A stretch of DNA of 64,000 nucleotides from Hexactinellida sp. DTS-2022 (taxonomy: Eukaryota; Porifera; Hexactinellida): the NCBI GenBank assembly GCA_028753945.1, contig JAPNXP010000010.1, positions 2,917,042 to 2,981,041 of the forward strand. The letters run 5' to 3'. Each line of letters opens with the position of its first letter. Position 1 is the stretch's first letter. Positions 36,530 through 46,419 of the stretch are shown here, piece after piece. The notes under the pieces were generated by a model. That model did not search any database and was not told the DNA's origin. It was given only the letters and a program-made list of their open reading frames with translations. Made by a program: the position numbers and the translations under genes.

Positions 36530-37015
36530 TAAACAAAAGTTATAAGGGGTAAACAAGTATGCTGAACACGAATTTCGCGTTTATAAATTTCTCATATTAA
36601 TATTTGTTGTTGTTGTTTACACAAAATAGGTAAACAAATTAATGAAATTCAAAATCAACCTAGAAGTTAGCTTCCAACGGGTATTATAGGTAAACAAGTA
36701 TGCTGATTTCGAATTTCGCGTTTATAAATTTATCATATTAATATTTGTTGTTGTTGTTTACACAAAATAGGTAAACAAATTAATGAAATTCAAAATCAAC
36801 CTAGAAGCTAGCTTCCAACGGGTATTATAGGTAAACAAGTATGCTGATTTCGAATTTCGCGTTTATAAATTTATCATATTAATATTTGTTGTTGTTGTTT
36901 ACACAAAATAGGTATACAAATTAATGAAATTCAAAATCAACCTAGAAGTTTGCTTTCAACGGGTATTATAGGTAAACAAGTATGCTGAATTCGAATTTCG
37001 CGTTTATAAATTTCT
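36530..37015 (+). repeat. Four 141-bp direct repeats in the Helitron 5' region
   Basis: Units start with GGTAAACAAGTATGCTGA at 36548, 36689, 36830 and 36971, a constant spacing of 141 bp. Each contains TTGTTGTTGTTTACAC and a CGCGTTTATAAAT segment. The same repeats, inverted, form most of the non-autonomous element at 3757-4574. They may be binding sites or simply arise from slippage; the sequence does not tell. Confidence 0.85.
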
Positions 37016-37243
37016 AACTAGATATTATACTATAGATAATTTGATTAATTACAATGTAAAAATAGTGTCGTTAACCAATGAGAATTTTCTACTTAAATTA
37101 TTAATTTAATTGGTTAATTTTACAACAGCTTTATGTATGCAGGAATTGTTAACCAATGAGAATTAACTAATTAAGTATGCATAGAGAATTATATATTAGT
37201 GTATAGTAGTTGTGTAGAGCTCAAGAATAAATTTTGTTCAAGA

Positions 37244-37408
37244 ATGTCGGATAATAATTTTCCAAATACTAAACTGTTCAAGACGGAAGCTGAGCGAAAG
37301 CGCTCAATGCGTGAGAATGAGACTCCTGGCGAAAGAGCTCTCCGTCTTGAGAAGCAACGATAGCGACAAACCTCTCGAAGACTGGCGCAGTCTGACGCAG
37401 AGACTGCT
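37244..37408 (+). pseudogene. Likely true N-terminus of the Helitron protein, cut by a stop codon
   Basis: In frame with the long Rep frame that begins at 37409, an ATG at 37244 opens a coding stretch (MSDNNFPNTK.., then ENETPGERALRLEKQR) followed by TAG at 37361-37363. The RLEKQR..RRLA text is of the same kind as the repeats that follow, so the native start is probably 37244 and the TAG a nonsense mutation. Translation from the Met at 37409 is the fallback. Confidence 0.65.
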
Positions 37409-40400
37409 ATGCGCTTGGAGTACCAGCGCGAACTCCAGGAGGCCCTCAGACAAAGTGAGTCTGAGGCTAAATTAGCTGAGCGCTTGGAATGCCATCGCGA
37501 ACACCAGGAGGTCCTCAGACAAAATGAGTCTGAGGCCGAATCAGCTGATCGCTTGGAGTACAAGCGCAAACACCAGGAGGTCCTCAGACAAAATGAGTCT
37601 GAGGCCGAATCAGCTGATCGCTTGGAGTACAAGCGCATACACCAGGGGGTCCTCAGACAAAGTGAGTCTGAGGCTGAATCAACTGATCGCTTGGAGTACA
37701 AGCGCATACACCAGGAGACCCTCAGACAAAGTGAGTCTGAGGCCGAATCAGGTGATCGCCTGGAATACCAGCGCAAACACCAGGGGGTCCTCAGACAAAG
37801 TGAGTCTGAGGCCGAATCAGCTGATCGCTTGGAATACAAGCGCATACACCGTGAGGCCCTTAGACAAAGTGAGTCTGAAAATGAGCGAATTGTTCGTTTG
37901 AAGTCCAGGACTCTGTTGTATAAGACGAGTAAGACTCTCCAATCTAAGAGGTACCTCAATTTAGCCAGATCACAAATCTCTTCTGAGGTTAGTGATGGTT
38001 TGGTTGATGAACATTCATTAGGTAGTATGTCCTATAATTGTTCAATTTGTGATGCTAAGTTTTGGGAGAGTGAAAAGCTTTCCACCAGTACGAAAGCATG
38101 TGCAAAGTTTTCCCTCTGTTGCGGAGAGGGCAAGGTAGTTCTTCCCTCCTTAGATAAGCTTCCTGAGTTGTTAGGCCATCTGCTCACAGCTGCTGATAGC
38201 AGAGGCAAGTACTTCAGGAGCCACATACGAGCATACAACTCAAGCCTTGCGTTTTGTTCCCTCGGAGCAAATATTGACAAAGAGCTTGCTAATGCTAGAC
38301 GTGGTGTATACACCTTCCGTATTCAGGGCGTTGTGCACCATTACATTGGAAGTTTGCTTCCAAATAGTGATGAGGCACCAGTCTTTGCCCAGATTTACAT
38401 CCACGACGGTACTGCAGAGGCTGAAGTGGAAAACCGTCAGAGACATCTAGGCGAGGCCAAACTTCCTGAGTTAAAGGCCTTGCAGCAAATGCTACATGAG
38501 GTTAACCCCTATGTCTCTCACTTCAAGCACGCAGTTGATCTAATGCGAGCACAAGGAGGAGTGGACATCAGGCTGATCATCAGAGCTGATGGTTGCCCAG
38601 ACCCACGCCGATACAATGCTCCTTCTGCTCCTGAAATTGCAGTGCTGCTCCCTGGTGGAGGTTACTCTGAGGGAGTCGCAAACAGGGATATTGTGTTACA
38701 TGCCCACAGTGGTGGTCTCAAAAGGATCACAGAAACACACTGTGCGTATGACTCGCTGCATTATGTCTTACTGTTTCCCCTAGGAAATGATGGCTGGCAC
38801 CTTGGTATCCCTCATAGCAGAGGTAGACGCGATGTTACTGCACTGGAGTTCTATAGCTATCGCCTGATGCTCAGGAGCGAGCTTAACCACCTGCACCTCT
38901 CGGGAAGGCTGTTCCACCAGTATATCGTTGATATGTACGCTAAGATTGAGCAGCAGCGACTCAACTACATTAAGCTCAATCAGCAGAAGATCCGAGTGGA
39001 TCTGTATAGTGGATTGGCTGATGCTGTTTCCAAAGGAGACACTAATGCGACTGATTTGGGACGGAATATTATTCTACCCTCGAGCTATACCAACTCTCCG
39101 AGGCAAATGTTCCAACTTTATCAGGACGCAATGACAATAGTGCGGAAATTTGGTAAGCCAGATTTATTCATTACATTTACATGTAATCCGCTTTGGGACG
39201 AAATAACGAGTAGTCTTTTGCCTAACCAGAAGGCTACTGATCGTCCCGATTTAATTGTTCGTGTTTTTAAACAAAAGCTAAGGGAATTACTAGATGACAT
39301 TCTTAAGAAACATGTTCTTGGTAAATACGTTGCACACGTCTACACAATTGAATTTCAGAAGCGTGGTCTTCCGCATGCTCATATATTGGTGATCTTAGCT
39401 GATGATTGCAAACCACGTGACCCTTCTGATCACGATAAGATTGTGTGTGCTGAACTTCCTGATCCTGATCTCAATCCGAGATTGCATCAGATTGTGAAGC
39501 GCTGTATGTTACATGGTCCATGTGGTACTGCAAAGAAGGCTGCTGTTTGTATGCGCAATGGTTCATGTGCTAAACAATACCCAAAGAAATTCTCTGACGT
39601 TACTACCACCACTAAGGATGGTTACCCATTGTATCGGCGCAGAGATAACTCCCGTACTGTAGAGATAGCAGGCATGAAGCTTGACAATCGCTGGGTTGTA
39701 CCATATAACCCATACCTTTTGTTAAAGTATAATGCTCACATTAACGTTGAAATTTGCAGCACAGTTAGAGCAGTTAAGTACCTCTATAAGTATGTCTATA
39801 AAGGCCATGACCGAGCCATTATAGAGTTCCAGTCGGGTGATCACACTGATAAACCTCGGAAGGTAGACGAAGTATCTAATTATGTGGAAGCTCGGTATAT
39901 ATCTGCATGTGAGGCTTGCTATAGAATATTTTCTTACGATCTCCATGCTAATCTGCCACATGTGATGAGGTTAGCTCTTCATCTTGAAAATCAGAAATCT
40001 GTCGTATTTCGAGATGACGCTGATATTGAGGATGTGTTAAGTGTAGAAAAAAATTCCACTTTAACAGGATGGTTTCTAGCTAACCAAAAATATCCATCTG
40101 CTCGGGCAATTTCTTGCTTAGATTTTCCTGAATATTTTGTATGGGATAAAACTAAGCGAGAATGGAAGCCGCGAGTTAAGGGACACGGTAAGATGGTTGC
40201 CCGAGTGTTTTCTGCTCATCCAACTGAGGGAGAGCGGTTCTACTTGAGAATTCTGTTGAATCACGTCACTGGCTGTACCAGCTTTGAGGCTATTCGTACT
40301 TTCCTGACGGAACTGTCTGTGGTACATTCAAGGAGGCCGCATGCCACCGCGGATTGCTGGAAGATGATAGCTAATATGATATGTGTTTGGATATGGCTGC

Positions 40401-40585
40401 TTCGTGGCATATGCCTCCACAGTTACGTCATCTATTCGTTACCATTCTACTCTATAACGAACCATGTAATCCTGCGGCTCTTTGGGAAAAGTATAAATTT
40501 GCATTTTCTGATGACTTTCTGCATCGTGCTAGAAACTCTGTGCCCGATATTGAGGTCGATGAGCACATACTTAATGCTGTATTAG
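37409..40585 (+). CDS. Helitron Rep domain protein (frameshifted)
   Basis: Rolling-circle replication initiator half of a Helitron polyprotein. Residues 1-160 are seven copies of a 23-residue repeat (consensus RLEYKR-HQ-VLRQSESEAES), predicted helical. A Helitron N-like domain follows (about 480-640; FYSYRLMLRSELNHL). The HUH metal motif GLPHAHI lies at about residue 654 (His codons at 39374 and 39380), then a Cys-rich stretch (HGPCG..VCMRNGSC). The tyrosine motif YLYKYVYKGHD at about 789-800 should carry the DNA-cleaving Tyr residues. Near 40305 a one-base loss shifts the frame, so the last 90 or so residues are not native; the true continuation reads DGTVCGTFKEAA in the next frame and meets TAA at 40372. 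The helicase half follows. Confidence 0.85.
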   Translation: MRLEYQRELQEALRQSESEAKLAERLECHREHQEVLRQNESEAESADRLEYKRKHQEVLRQNESEAESADRLEYKRIHQGVLRQSESEAESTDRLEYKRIHQETLRQSESEAESGDRLEYQRKHQGVLRQSESEAESADRLEYKRIHREALRQSESENERIVRLKSRTLLYKTSKTLQSKRYLNLARSQISSEVSDGLVDEHSLGSMSYNCSICDAKFWESEKLSTSTKACAKFSLCCGEGKVVLPSLDKLPELLGHLLTAADSRGKYFRSHIRAYNSSLAFCSLGANIDKELANARRGVYTFRIQGVVHHYIGSLLPNSDEAPVFAQIYIHDGTAEAEVENRQRHLGEAKLPELKALQQMLHEVNPYVSHFKHAVDLMRAQGGVDIRLIIRADGCPDPRRYNAPSAPEIAVLLPGGGYSEGVANRDIVLHAHSGGLKRITETHCAYDSLHYVLLFPLGNDGWHLGIPHSRGRRDVTALEFYSYRLMLRSELNHLHLSGRLFHQYIVDMYAKIEQQRLNYIKLNQQKIRVDLYSGLADAVSKGDTNATDLGRNIILPSSYTNSPRQMFQLYQDAMTIVRKFGKPDLFITFTCNPLWDEITSSLLPNQKATDRPDLIVRVFKQKLRELLDDILKKHVLGKYVAHVYTIEFQKRGLPHAHILVILADDCKPRDPSDHDKIVCAELPDPDLNPRLHQIVKRCMLHGPCGTAKKAAVCMRNGSCAKQYPKKFSDVTTTTKDGYPLYRRRDNSRTVEIAGMKLDNRWVVPYNPYLLLKYNAHINVEICSTVRAVKYLYKYVYKGHDRAIIEFQSGDHTDKPRKVDEVSNYVEARYISACEACYRIFSYDLHANLPHVMRLALHLENQKSVVFRDDADIEDVLSVEKNSTLTGWFLANQKYPSARAISCLDFPEYFVWDKTKREWKPRVKGHGKMVARVFSAHPTEGERFYLRILLNHVTGCTSFEAIRTFLTELSVVHSRRPHATADCWKMIANMICVWIWLLRGICLHSYVIYSLPFYSITNHVILRLFGKSINLHFLMTFCIVLETLCPILRSMSTYLMLY
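37410..37880 (+). repeat. 69-bp tandem repeat encoding 23-residue units
   Basis: Seven units of 69 bp, the central five differing at few positions (for example CTCAGACAAAGTGAGTCTGA recurs in each). They keep the reading frame. The encoded Arg/Leu/Glu pattern is suited to a charged helix or coiled coil. Similar charged repeats are known at the N-terminus of other animal Helitron proteins. Confidence 0.85.
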
Positions 40586-43104
40586 TGGATATTCATAAGC
40601 GTTTGCAAAACCAGGGTAAATCTCTAGCAGATTTCCCTGGGATGCCAATACCCATTCACACCAGAAGTCCATACGAGGAGGCTCTTATAATTCAGAGAGA
40701 ATTAGATTATAACGTTGATGAGCAGCTAGCAATAGTTGTTCATGATGTTCCTTCTCTTAATTCTGATCAGCTTAGTGTATTTACCTCTATAATAGCTGCG
40801 GTAAATGATCCTGAGCAGTATCCCAAAATATTCTTCGTAGATGGTCCCGGGGGCACAGGAAAGACATTCCTTTATAATATACTTTTGGCTCAAGTTCGCT
40901 CGAAGAGTCAAATTGCCCTTGGGTTAGCTAGCAGTGGTATAGCCGCTCTCCTCCTCGCAGGAGGGCGGACTGTCCACTCTAGGTTGAAAGTTCCCATTGA
41001 TATCAATAAGTTATCTGTATGTAACATTTCGAAACAGAGTGCTTTGGCACAGCTAATTAAGCGTACAAAACTTTTGGTATGGGATGAAGCGTGCATGTCA
41101 AATAAGCATGTAGCTGAGTGTGTTGATCGCAGTTTGAGGGATATATGTTCCTATGATCTCCCCTTTGGTGGAAAAGTTATGGTTTTTGGAGGCGACTTCC
41201 GCCAGATACCCCCTGTGGTTAAGAATGGGTCGAGAGCCGAAGTGGTCTCTTCCTGTCTGAACAGGTCATATCTCTGGCGTTATGTTAAAGTAATGAAGCT
41301 AACTATAAATATGCGCCTCCAAACATTATTGTCACAAGATGCCCTCGAGGTCAGTAAATTTTCCAACTTTTTATTGAGAGTGGGAGAAGGTACTGAACCT
41401 GAGGATGACAATCAAATGATTCACATAGATAAGAAATTTGTAGTACCAGGTGATTCCATTACAGACTTGGTTACTTCAGTCTATGGTGATATAAATGTAA
41501 ATTATGCTGATCGTGATTATGTAAGTCAAAAAATTATTCTGTGTCCTAAAAATGATACAGCTGATTTAATAAACGATTACGTAATTCATCAGCTTCCTGG
41601 TGATGGTATAACTCTGTTGAGCGCAGATTCTGTAGAAGGTTCTGCTGCAGTAAATTTTCCAAATGAGTTTTTAAATTCCATCACTCCTAACGGTATGCCT
41701 CCTCATCGGCTATTCTTGAAATTGTTTGCGACTGTAATTCTATTGCGTAACCTTGATCCCGATGAGGGTCTTTGTAATGGTACTCGGTTGATTATTAGAG
41801 CATTCTCAAACCGAGTAATTGACTCGGAGATCGCAACTGGTACAAACAAGCATAAGCGAGTGTTTATACCACGAATTATATTGACTTCTTCTGAGTCTGA
41901 ACTTCCATTTATTCTCAGAAGGAGGCAGTTTCCAATCCGCTTAGCCTATTGTATCACAATTAACAAAGGGCAAGGTCAGAGTTTGGATACCGTTGGTCTA
42001 TATCTGCCATCCCCTGAAGCCATTTTTAGTCATGGCCAACTCTATGTTGCATTGAGTAGAGTTAAAAATCCATTGGGACTCAAAATAATGGTATGTGGAA
42101 CTGACAAATCAAAATCTGGGGAAGTTTGGATTAGAAATGTAGTCTATAGGGAAGTTTTTAAATCCTCTTCTCAAATTGAGCCCATAGAAGACATAGATGA
42201 AATATGTTCTCTATTGAATGAAACATTCCCAAGTTCCCAATTGACAATGACTCCTTTGCCTGAGGCTATTGCTCCTGCAAAGAGAGAGTCTGTCCCAAAT
42301 ATATCTGATGGCAAAGGTAAAATCATGAAACTTTTTGAGTTTAATGACAGTACTATTAGCCCATTGGAAGTTATAGACAAAATGGATATAGCTGAAAACA
42401 CTGTATCACCATTATCAGATCATGAATGTATATTTGATGCAATAATTCGAGATCCATTCGATTTGTCAGAGTCTTTTCTCAATGGTACGGTGAATAATCT
42501 TACTATCCCAATGCGGCAGAAGATTGCGCATTGTATTGGATTACACGAGATACTAATTTTACCTATTCGTGAGACTCGAGGTGCAGTAAGCAATTATTAC
42601 ACCTCACTTAAAGCACAACTGACAACATATTTTGGTCAGAATGTTTCAGTGTATAATGTTCAACCAGATGGTAACTGTTTGTACCGTCCTCTATCTCATA
42701 TAATATTTGGCACTGAAAAATTTTTCGAGATATTAAAGAACAATCTAATTAATACATTAATTACCAGTACCCAGCATCACTACAATGTTATGCGCACATC
42801 TGGCATACACAGTGAGCAGGAATTGCATGAACATATTAACGCTATTTCTGCACCCAATGCTTGGGGTACAAATGTTGAACTTAATATGTTAGCCGCCTTG
42901 GCTGGAATTGACATATTATCAGTTGACTGTACTCATGTCAACTCAATGAATTGGAACATTCTCCCTAACTATTTACACAATAAGTTAGACACTCCTATTG
43001 AATGTGATCCGATTTTTAATGCACAGAAAGTCAGTATTTTACATCATAGACTTAGCAGCCGTCTAGAAGGAAATGAACATTTTGATTCCTTCTTTTTTGC
43101 TTAG
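40381..43104 (+). CDS. Helitron PIF1-type helicase with C-terminal OTU protease domain
   Basis: A 907-codon frame. The start shown is only the first Met after a TAA at 40372 and is not native; the protein was originally fused to the Rep part. Walker A is GPGGTGKT (about residue 155), Walker B LVWDEAC (about 234), then GGDFRQIPPV, and motif VI GQLYVALSRVK (about 552); together they define a PIF1/RecD-type 5'-3' DNA helicase. From about residue 760 an OTU cysteine protease domain follows: PDGNCLYRPLSHIIFG (Asp, Cys) and the likely catalytic His in GNEHFDSF at the C-terminus. This half is uninterrupted to its TAG stop. Role in Helitrons: helicase unwinds during rolling-circle transposition; the OTU role is unknown. 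Confidence 0.88.
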   Translation: MCLDMAASWHMPPQLRHLFVTILLYNEPCNPAALWEKYKFAFSDDFLHRARNSVPDIEVDEHILNAVLVDIHKRLQNQGKSLADFPGMPIPIHTRSPYEEALIIQRELDYNVDEQLAIVVHDVPSLNSDQLSVFTSIIAAVNDPEQYPKIFFVDGPGGTGKTFLYNILLAQVRSKSQIALGLASSGIAALLLAGGRTVHSRLKVPIDINKLSVCNISKQSALAQLIKRTKLLVWDEACMSNKHVAECVDRSLRDICSYDLPFGGKVMVFGGDFRQIPPVVKNGSRAEVVSSCLNRSYLWRYVKVMKLTINMRLQTLLSQDALEVSKFSNFLLRVGEGTEPEDDNQMIHIDKKFVVPGDSITDLVTSVYGDINVNYADRDYVSQKIILCPKNDTADLINDYVIHQLPGDGITLLSADSVEGSAAVNFPNEFLNSITPNGMPPHRLFLKLFATVILLRNLDPDEGLCNGTRLIIRAFSNRVIDSEIATGTNKHKRVFIPRIILTSSESELPFILRRRQFPIRLAYCITINKGQGQSLDTVGLYLPSPEAIFSHGQLYVALSRVKNPLGLKIMVCGTDKSKSGEVWIRNVVYREVFKSSSQIEPIEDIDEICSLLNETFPSSQLTMTPLPEAIAPAKRESVPNISDGKGKIMKLFEFNDSTISPLEVIDKMDIAENTVSPLSDHECIFDAIIRDPFDLSESFLNGTVNNLTIPMRQKIAHCIGLHEILILPIRETRGAVSNYYTSLKAQLTTYFGQNVSVYNVQPDGNCLYRPLSHIIFGTEKFFEILKNNLINTLITSTQHHYNVMRTSGIHSEQELHEHINAISAPNAWGTNVELNMLAALAGIDILSVDCTHVNSMNWNILPNYLHNKLDTPIECDPIFNAQKVSILHHRLSSRLEGNEHFDSFFFA

Positions 43105-43650
43105 TAATGTTTCATCGCAATGATGAATATTACGTCGGCTGCTTACAGTTCAGGCTCTCTAAGGTCAGAACTAGCACCCTTCTATATGAGTTCATAAGAT
43201 GAGTTCATTCTTTCAATCTAAGAAAATACTTCTAATATCTTTTGATACTCATCATTTTTTTCAATCCGGTAGCTCTAAGGAATCTTGCTGTGCGACGCTT
43301 TCAGATATTGTCTGATTGTGGCGCCTCAGGTGAGACGTTTTAGGTAAGAATGACTGACCGTACTACTGAAGTAGTGCTAACATGACTTCCTATTTCTGGC
43401 TCCCAGTGCTGACACCTTCATAATGATAGTACACACTATCATGATGATTGTGGCGCCTTATGATTCTATTTTAAGCTACTTTCTTTCAAATTGACAAATT
43501 ATCGAGCTTAAATTGACACGCAATTAACCATATTGAATACTAAACACATGTGTACGTCTTTCATCTACTATTTTTGAAAATATCTTTCATCTACTATTTT
43601 CTCGATGAGTGGAGGTTTCTTGGAATTTTATTTGGTGAGTATATACTTTT
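43105..43650. other. Helitron 3' untranslated region
   Basis: No gene. The block around GTGGCGCCT recurs at about 43319 and 43449. Sequence then passes into the tandem repeats starting at 43651. Confidence 0.45.
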
Positions 43651-44152
43651 ATATGTATTGTTAATTAATACTTCAGATATTAATTCCTTATAATTTCCAA
43701 GACAATCAACAATACTTTAATTGGACATCTATTAATTGGGATCAAGAGATGACCAATCATGATCAATGATTCATAATGCTACTCATTGGAATAGATTTGA
43801 AGACATATTTATGGTGAGAATGTAGAGATATTTAGTTTCACTATTTTAAACGTTGTTATAGATTAGTAACTTCACCATTTAAATCAACTAAACTAACAGA
43901 ATATGTATTGTTAATTAATACTTCAGATATTAATTCCTTATAATTTCCAAGACAATCAGCAATACTTTAATTGGAGATCTATTAATTGGGATCAAGAGAT
44001 GACCAATCATGATCAATGATTCATAATGCTACTCATTGGAATAGATTTGAAGACATATTAATGGTGAGAATGTATAGATATTTAGTTTCACTATTTTAAA
44101 CGTTATTATAGATTAGTAACTTCACCATTTAAATCAACTAAACTAACAGAAT
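43651..44152 (+). repeat. Two 250-bp tandem repeats
   Basis: Units begin ATATGTATTGTTAATTAATA at 43651 and 43901 and are nearly identical. They lie inside the Helitron between its gene and its 3' end. Non-coding. Confidence 0.85.
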
Positions 44153-44164
44153 AGTTGGGATTTG

Positions 44165-44960
44165 GGAATAATTTGTTCTGTTAACTTTGGTATTTGAGAT
44201 TGGAGAATGATCTAGAATTCTGGTACCAGTGATTAGTCATTAATTAATAAATTCCTACATTGAGAGATTATTTCTTAAGATTAATTAGTTCTGTTAACTT
44301 TGGTATTTAATATTAGAGAATGTTCTATATCAGTTAATTAATACTTTAGACATTATTTCTTAAGATTCATTAGTTCTGTTAACTTTGGTATTTAATATTA
44401 GAGAATGTTCTATATCAGTTAATTAATACTTTAGACATTATTTCTTAAGATTAATTAGTTCTGTTAACTTTGGTATTTAAGATTGGAGAATGATCTAGAA
44501 TTCTGGTACCAGTGATTAGTCATTAATTAATAAATTCCTACATTGAGAGATTATTTCTTAAGATTAATTAGTTCTGTTAACTTTGGTATTTAATATTAGA
44601 GAATGTTTTATATCAGTTAATTAATACTTTAGACATTATTTCTTAAGATTAATTAGTTCTGTTAACTTTGGTATTTAATATTAGAGAATGTTTTATATCA
44701 GTTAATTAATACTTTAGACATTATTTCTTAAGATTAATTAGTTCTGTTAACTTTGGTATTTAAGATTAGAGAATGTTCTATATCAGTTAATTAATACTTT
44801 AGACATTATTTCTTAAGATTAATTAGTTCTGTTAACTTTGGTATTTAAGATTAGAGAATGTTCTAGAACTTCTGGTAGTACCAGTAATATAATAATTTAT
44901 ACTTTAGACATTATTTGTTCAAATAAATTATTTCTGTTAACTTTTGGTATACATACAGTA
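44165..44960 (+). repeat. About nine degenerate 85-bp tandem repeats
   Basis: Units contain TTCTGTTAACTTTGGTATTT, a TTAGAGAATG motif and TTAATTAATACTTTAGACAT. Most are about 85 bp; a longer variant with CTAGAATTCTGGTACCAGT occurs twice. An isolated pair of units reappears at about 45740-45900. The array is part of the Helitron 3' non-coding region. Confidence 0.8.
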
Positions 44961-46009
44961 ACATGGTTTAAATTTAATTCCCATTAGGTCTCCTAAAATA
45001 CCCTAAAGAAAGGCGTATCATCTAGATTCTAGAAACAGAATACATAATACCAAGATATTACTGAATTCAATCTCACGATGCATATCTGACTTTTGAAATT
45101 CATACAGGAGCTGACGATTTACTAAATAGTAGCCGAGTTGGATCTCAATAGTACAGATTGCATTGCAATATATTGAGTTGTATAAATTCCTAGGGTCTCA
45201 ATTAATTATGCAAAATTTTGTACTCAATTTATAACAACCACTATTGTACATAATAGAATTACTGATTATATAGAAATGAATCGACTCTGTTATTATACAG
45301 TGCATCTAATAATTTATTTCCTATATCCAGGCTATATAATTTTATCTCTGGACTTTGATAGTTGCAAAAATACCAGATATAGAAAGGGAAGCCTTTAATG
45401 ATTTACATTTATTGCCTTGGTATGTACTCAATTTACAAAATAAAAACGTGAAATATGTACGTACATTGCGACTGTTGTGAAACAAACACTCGCTGGCTAC
45501 AATAGGATGGTACAAACATCATGTGGCTTTTTTTCCGGTGCAAAACAGGTTGCGCTTAAGCCCACTATACACGGTGCAATATGTTTCGATTTAACCCATC
45601 AAATTCATGAATATTGAACAGCAACATGACAATATAGTAATGCAACTGTTGCATCGTGTAATGTGGGATTTATTTCAGGTTTGCTTCAAATTCAATGTGC
45701 ACAAAGATTTGGTAACGTGACTCTTAAGAGACAGATATATTATTAATTAGTTCTGATAACTTTGGTATTTAAGATTGGAGAATGATCTAGAACTTCTGGT
45801 ACCAGTGATTAGTCATTAATTAATTAATTCATACTCTAGACATTATTTCTTCAGATAAATTAGTTCTGTTAACTTTGGTATTTTCGATTAGAGAATCTTG
45901 ATGCTTTTAGCGCCAAATATTTTTCTACTAGACTGTAACTTCAAATTAATATAAATACCTTGATTAATGATGTTATTAACTTAACAATTTTTATTTATTT
46001 TTCATATAC
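44961..46009. other. Non-coding Helitron sequence with a small inverted repeat
   Basis: No gene. A palindromic segment with arms CCCACTATACACGGTGCAA and CCCACATTACACGATGCAA (reverse complement) spans about 45559-45667. A related fragment with CATACATGCAATATTTTGCAA lies near 46300-46360. These may be small MITEs. Confidence 0.4.
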
Positions 46010-46282
46010 ATGGATGAGGACAACCCTAAGGACAACCCTAAGGACTCAAACCCAAAGGACACAAACCCAAAGGACACAAACCCAAAGGACTCAAACCCAA
46101 AGGACACAAACCCAAAGGACACAAACCCAAAGGACACAAACCCAAAGGACCGAAACCCTAAGGACCGAAAGCCAAACGGTAGAAAAAGAAAAGAAAAAGA
46201 AAAGTTAATTGCTCTCACTTTCAATTTAAGTGGCAATTACTTCTCATTAATCGTTTATGAATATGTTCCACAAAGTATATAG
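46010..46282 (+). CDS. Small repeat-coding frame (NPKDT repeats)
   Basis: A 90-codon frame starting ATG at 46010. Residues 5-58 are tandem five-residue units NPKDT/NPKDS/NPKDR from a 15-bp DNA repeat (CCAAAGGACACAAAC-type), followed by a basic segment (KPNGRKRKEKEK) and a hydrophobic end. It is inside the Helitron, about 130 bp upstream of the 3' hairpins. I do not recognise a family. It may be no more than a minisatellite that happens to be open, because the unit length keeps frame and the opposite strand is open too. Confidence 0.3.
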   Translation: MDEDNPKDNPKDSNPKDTNPKDTNPKDSNPKDTNPKDTNPKDTNPKDRNPKDRKPNGRKRKEKEKLIALTFNLSGNYFSLIVYEYVPQSI

Positions 46283-46419
46283 ATATACTTAAGCCATCAT
46301 ACATGCAATATTTTGCAATTCCGTTGCAACATGTTGCATGAACATAGTACACGCTCTGAAAAGTCCTCTATTCAAATATACCAAAGTAAACAGACCCCCA
46401 ATTGGTTTAGTGAGGAGTA

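Noticed and set aside
36530-37015. CRISPR-like array
   Set aside because: Units of 141 bp repeat in full without unique spacers, lie inside a Helitron, and the window is eukaryotic.
37524-37901. 125-codon plus-strand frame with LIAWSTSA repeats
   Set aside because: An out-of-frame reading of the same 69-bp tandem repeat.
37189-37959. 256-codon minus-strand frame with SDSLCLR repeats
   Set aside because: It is the antisense shadow of the 69-bp repeats of the Helitron gene; the plus-strand frame continues into conserved Rep motifs.
45991-46236. Minus-strand frame with FGFVSFG repeats
   Set aside because: Complement of the NPKDT minisatellite; no start context or family support.
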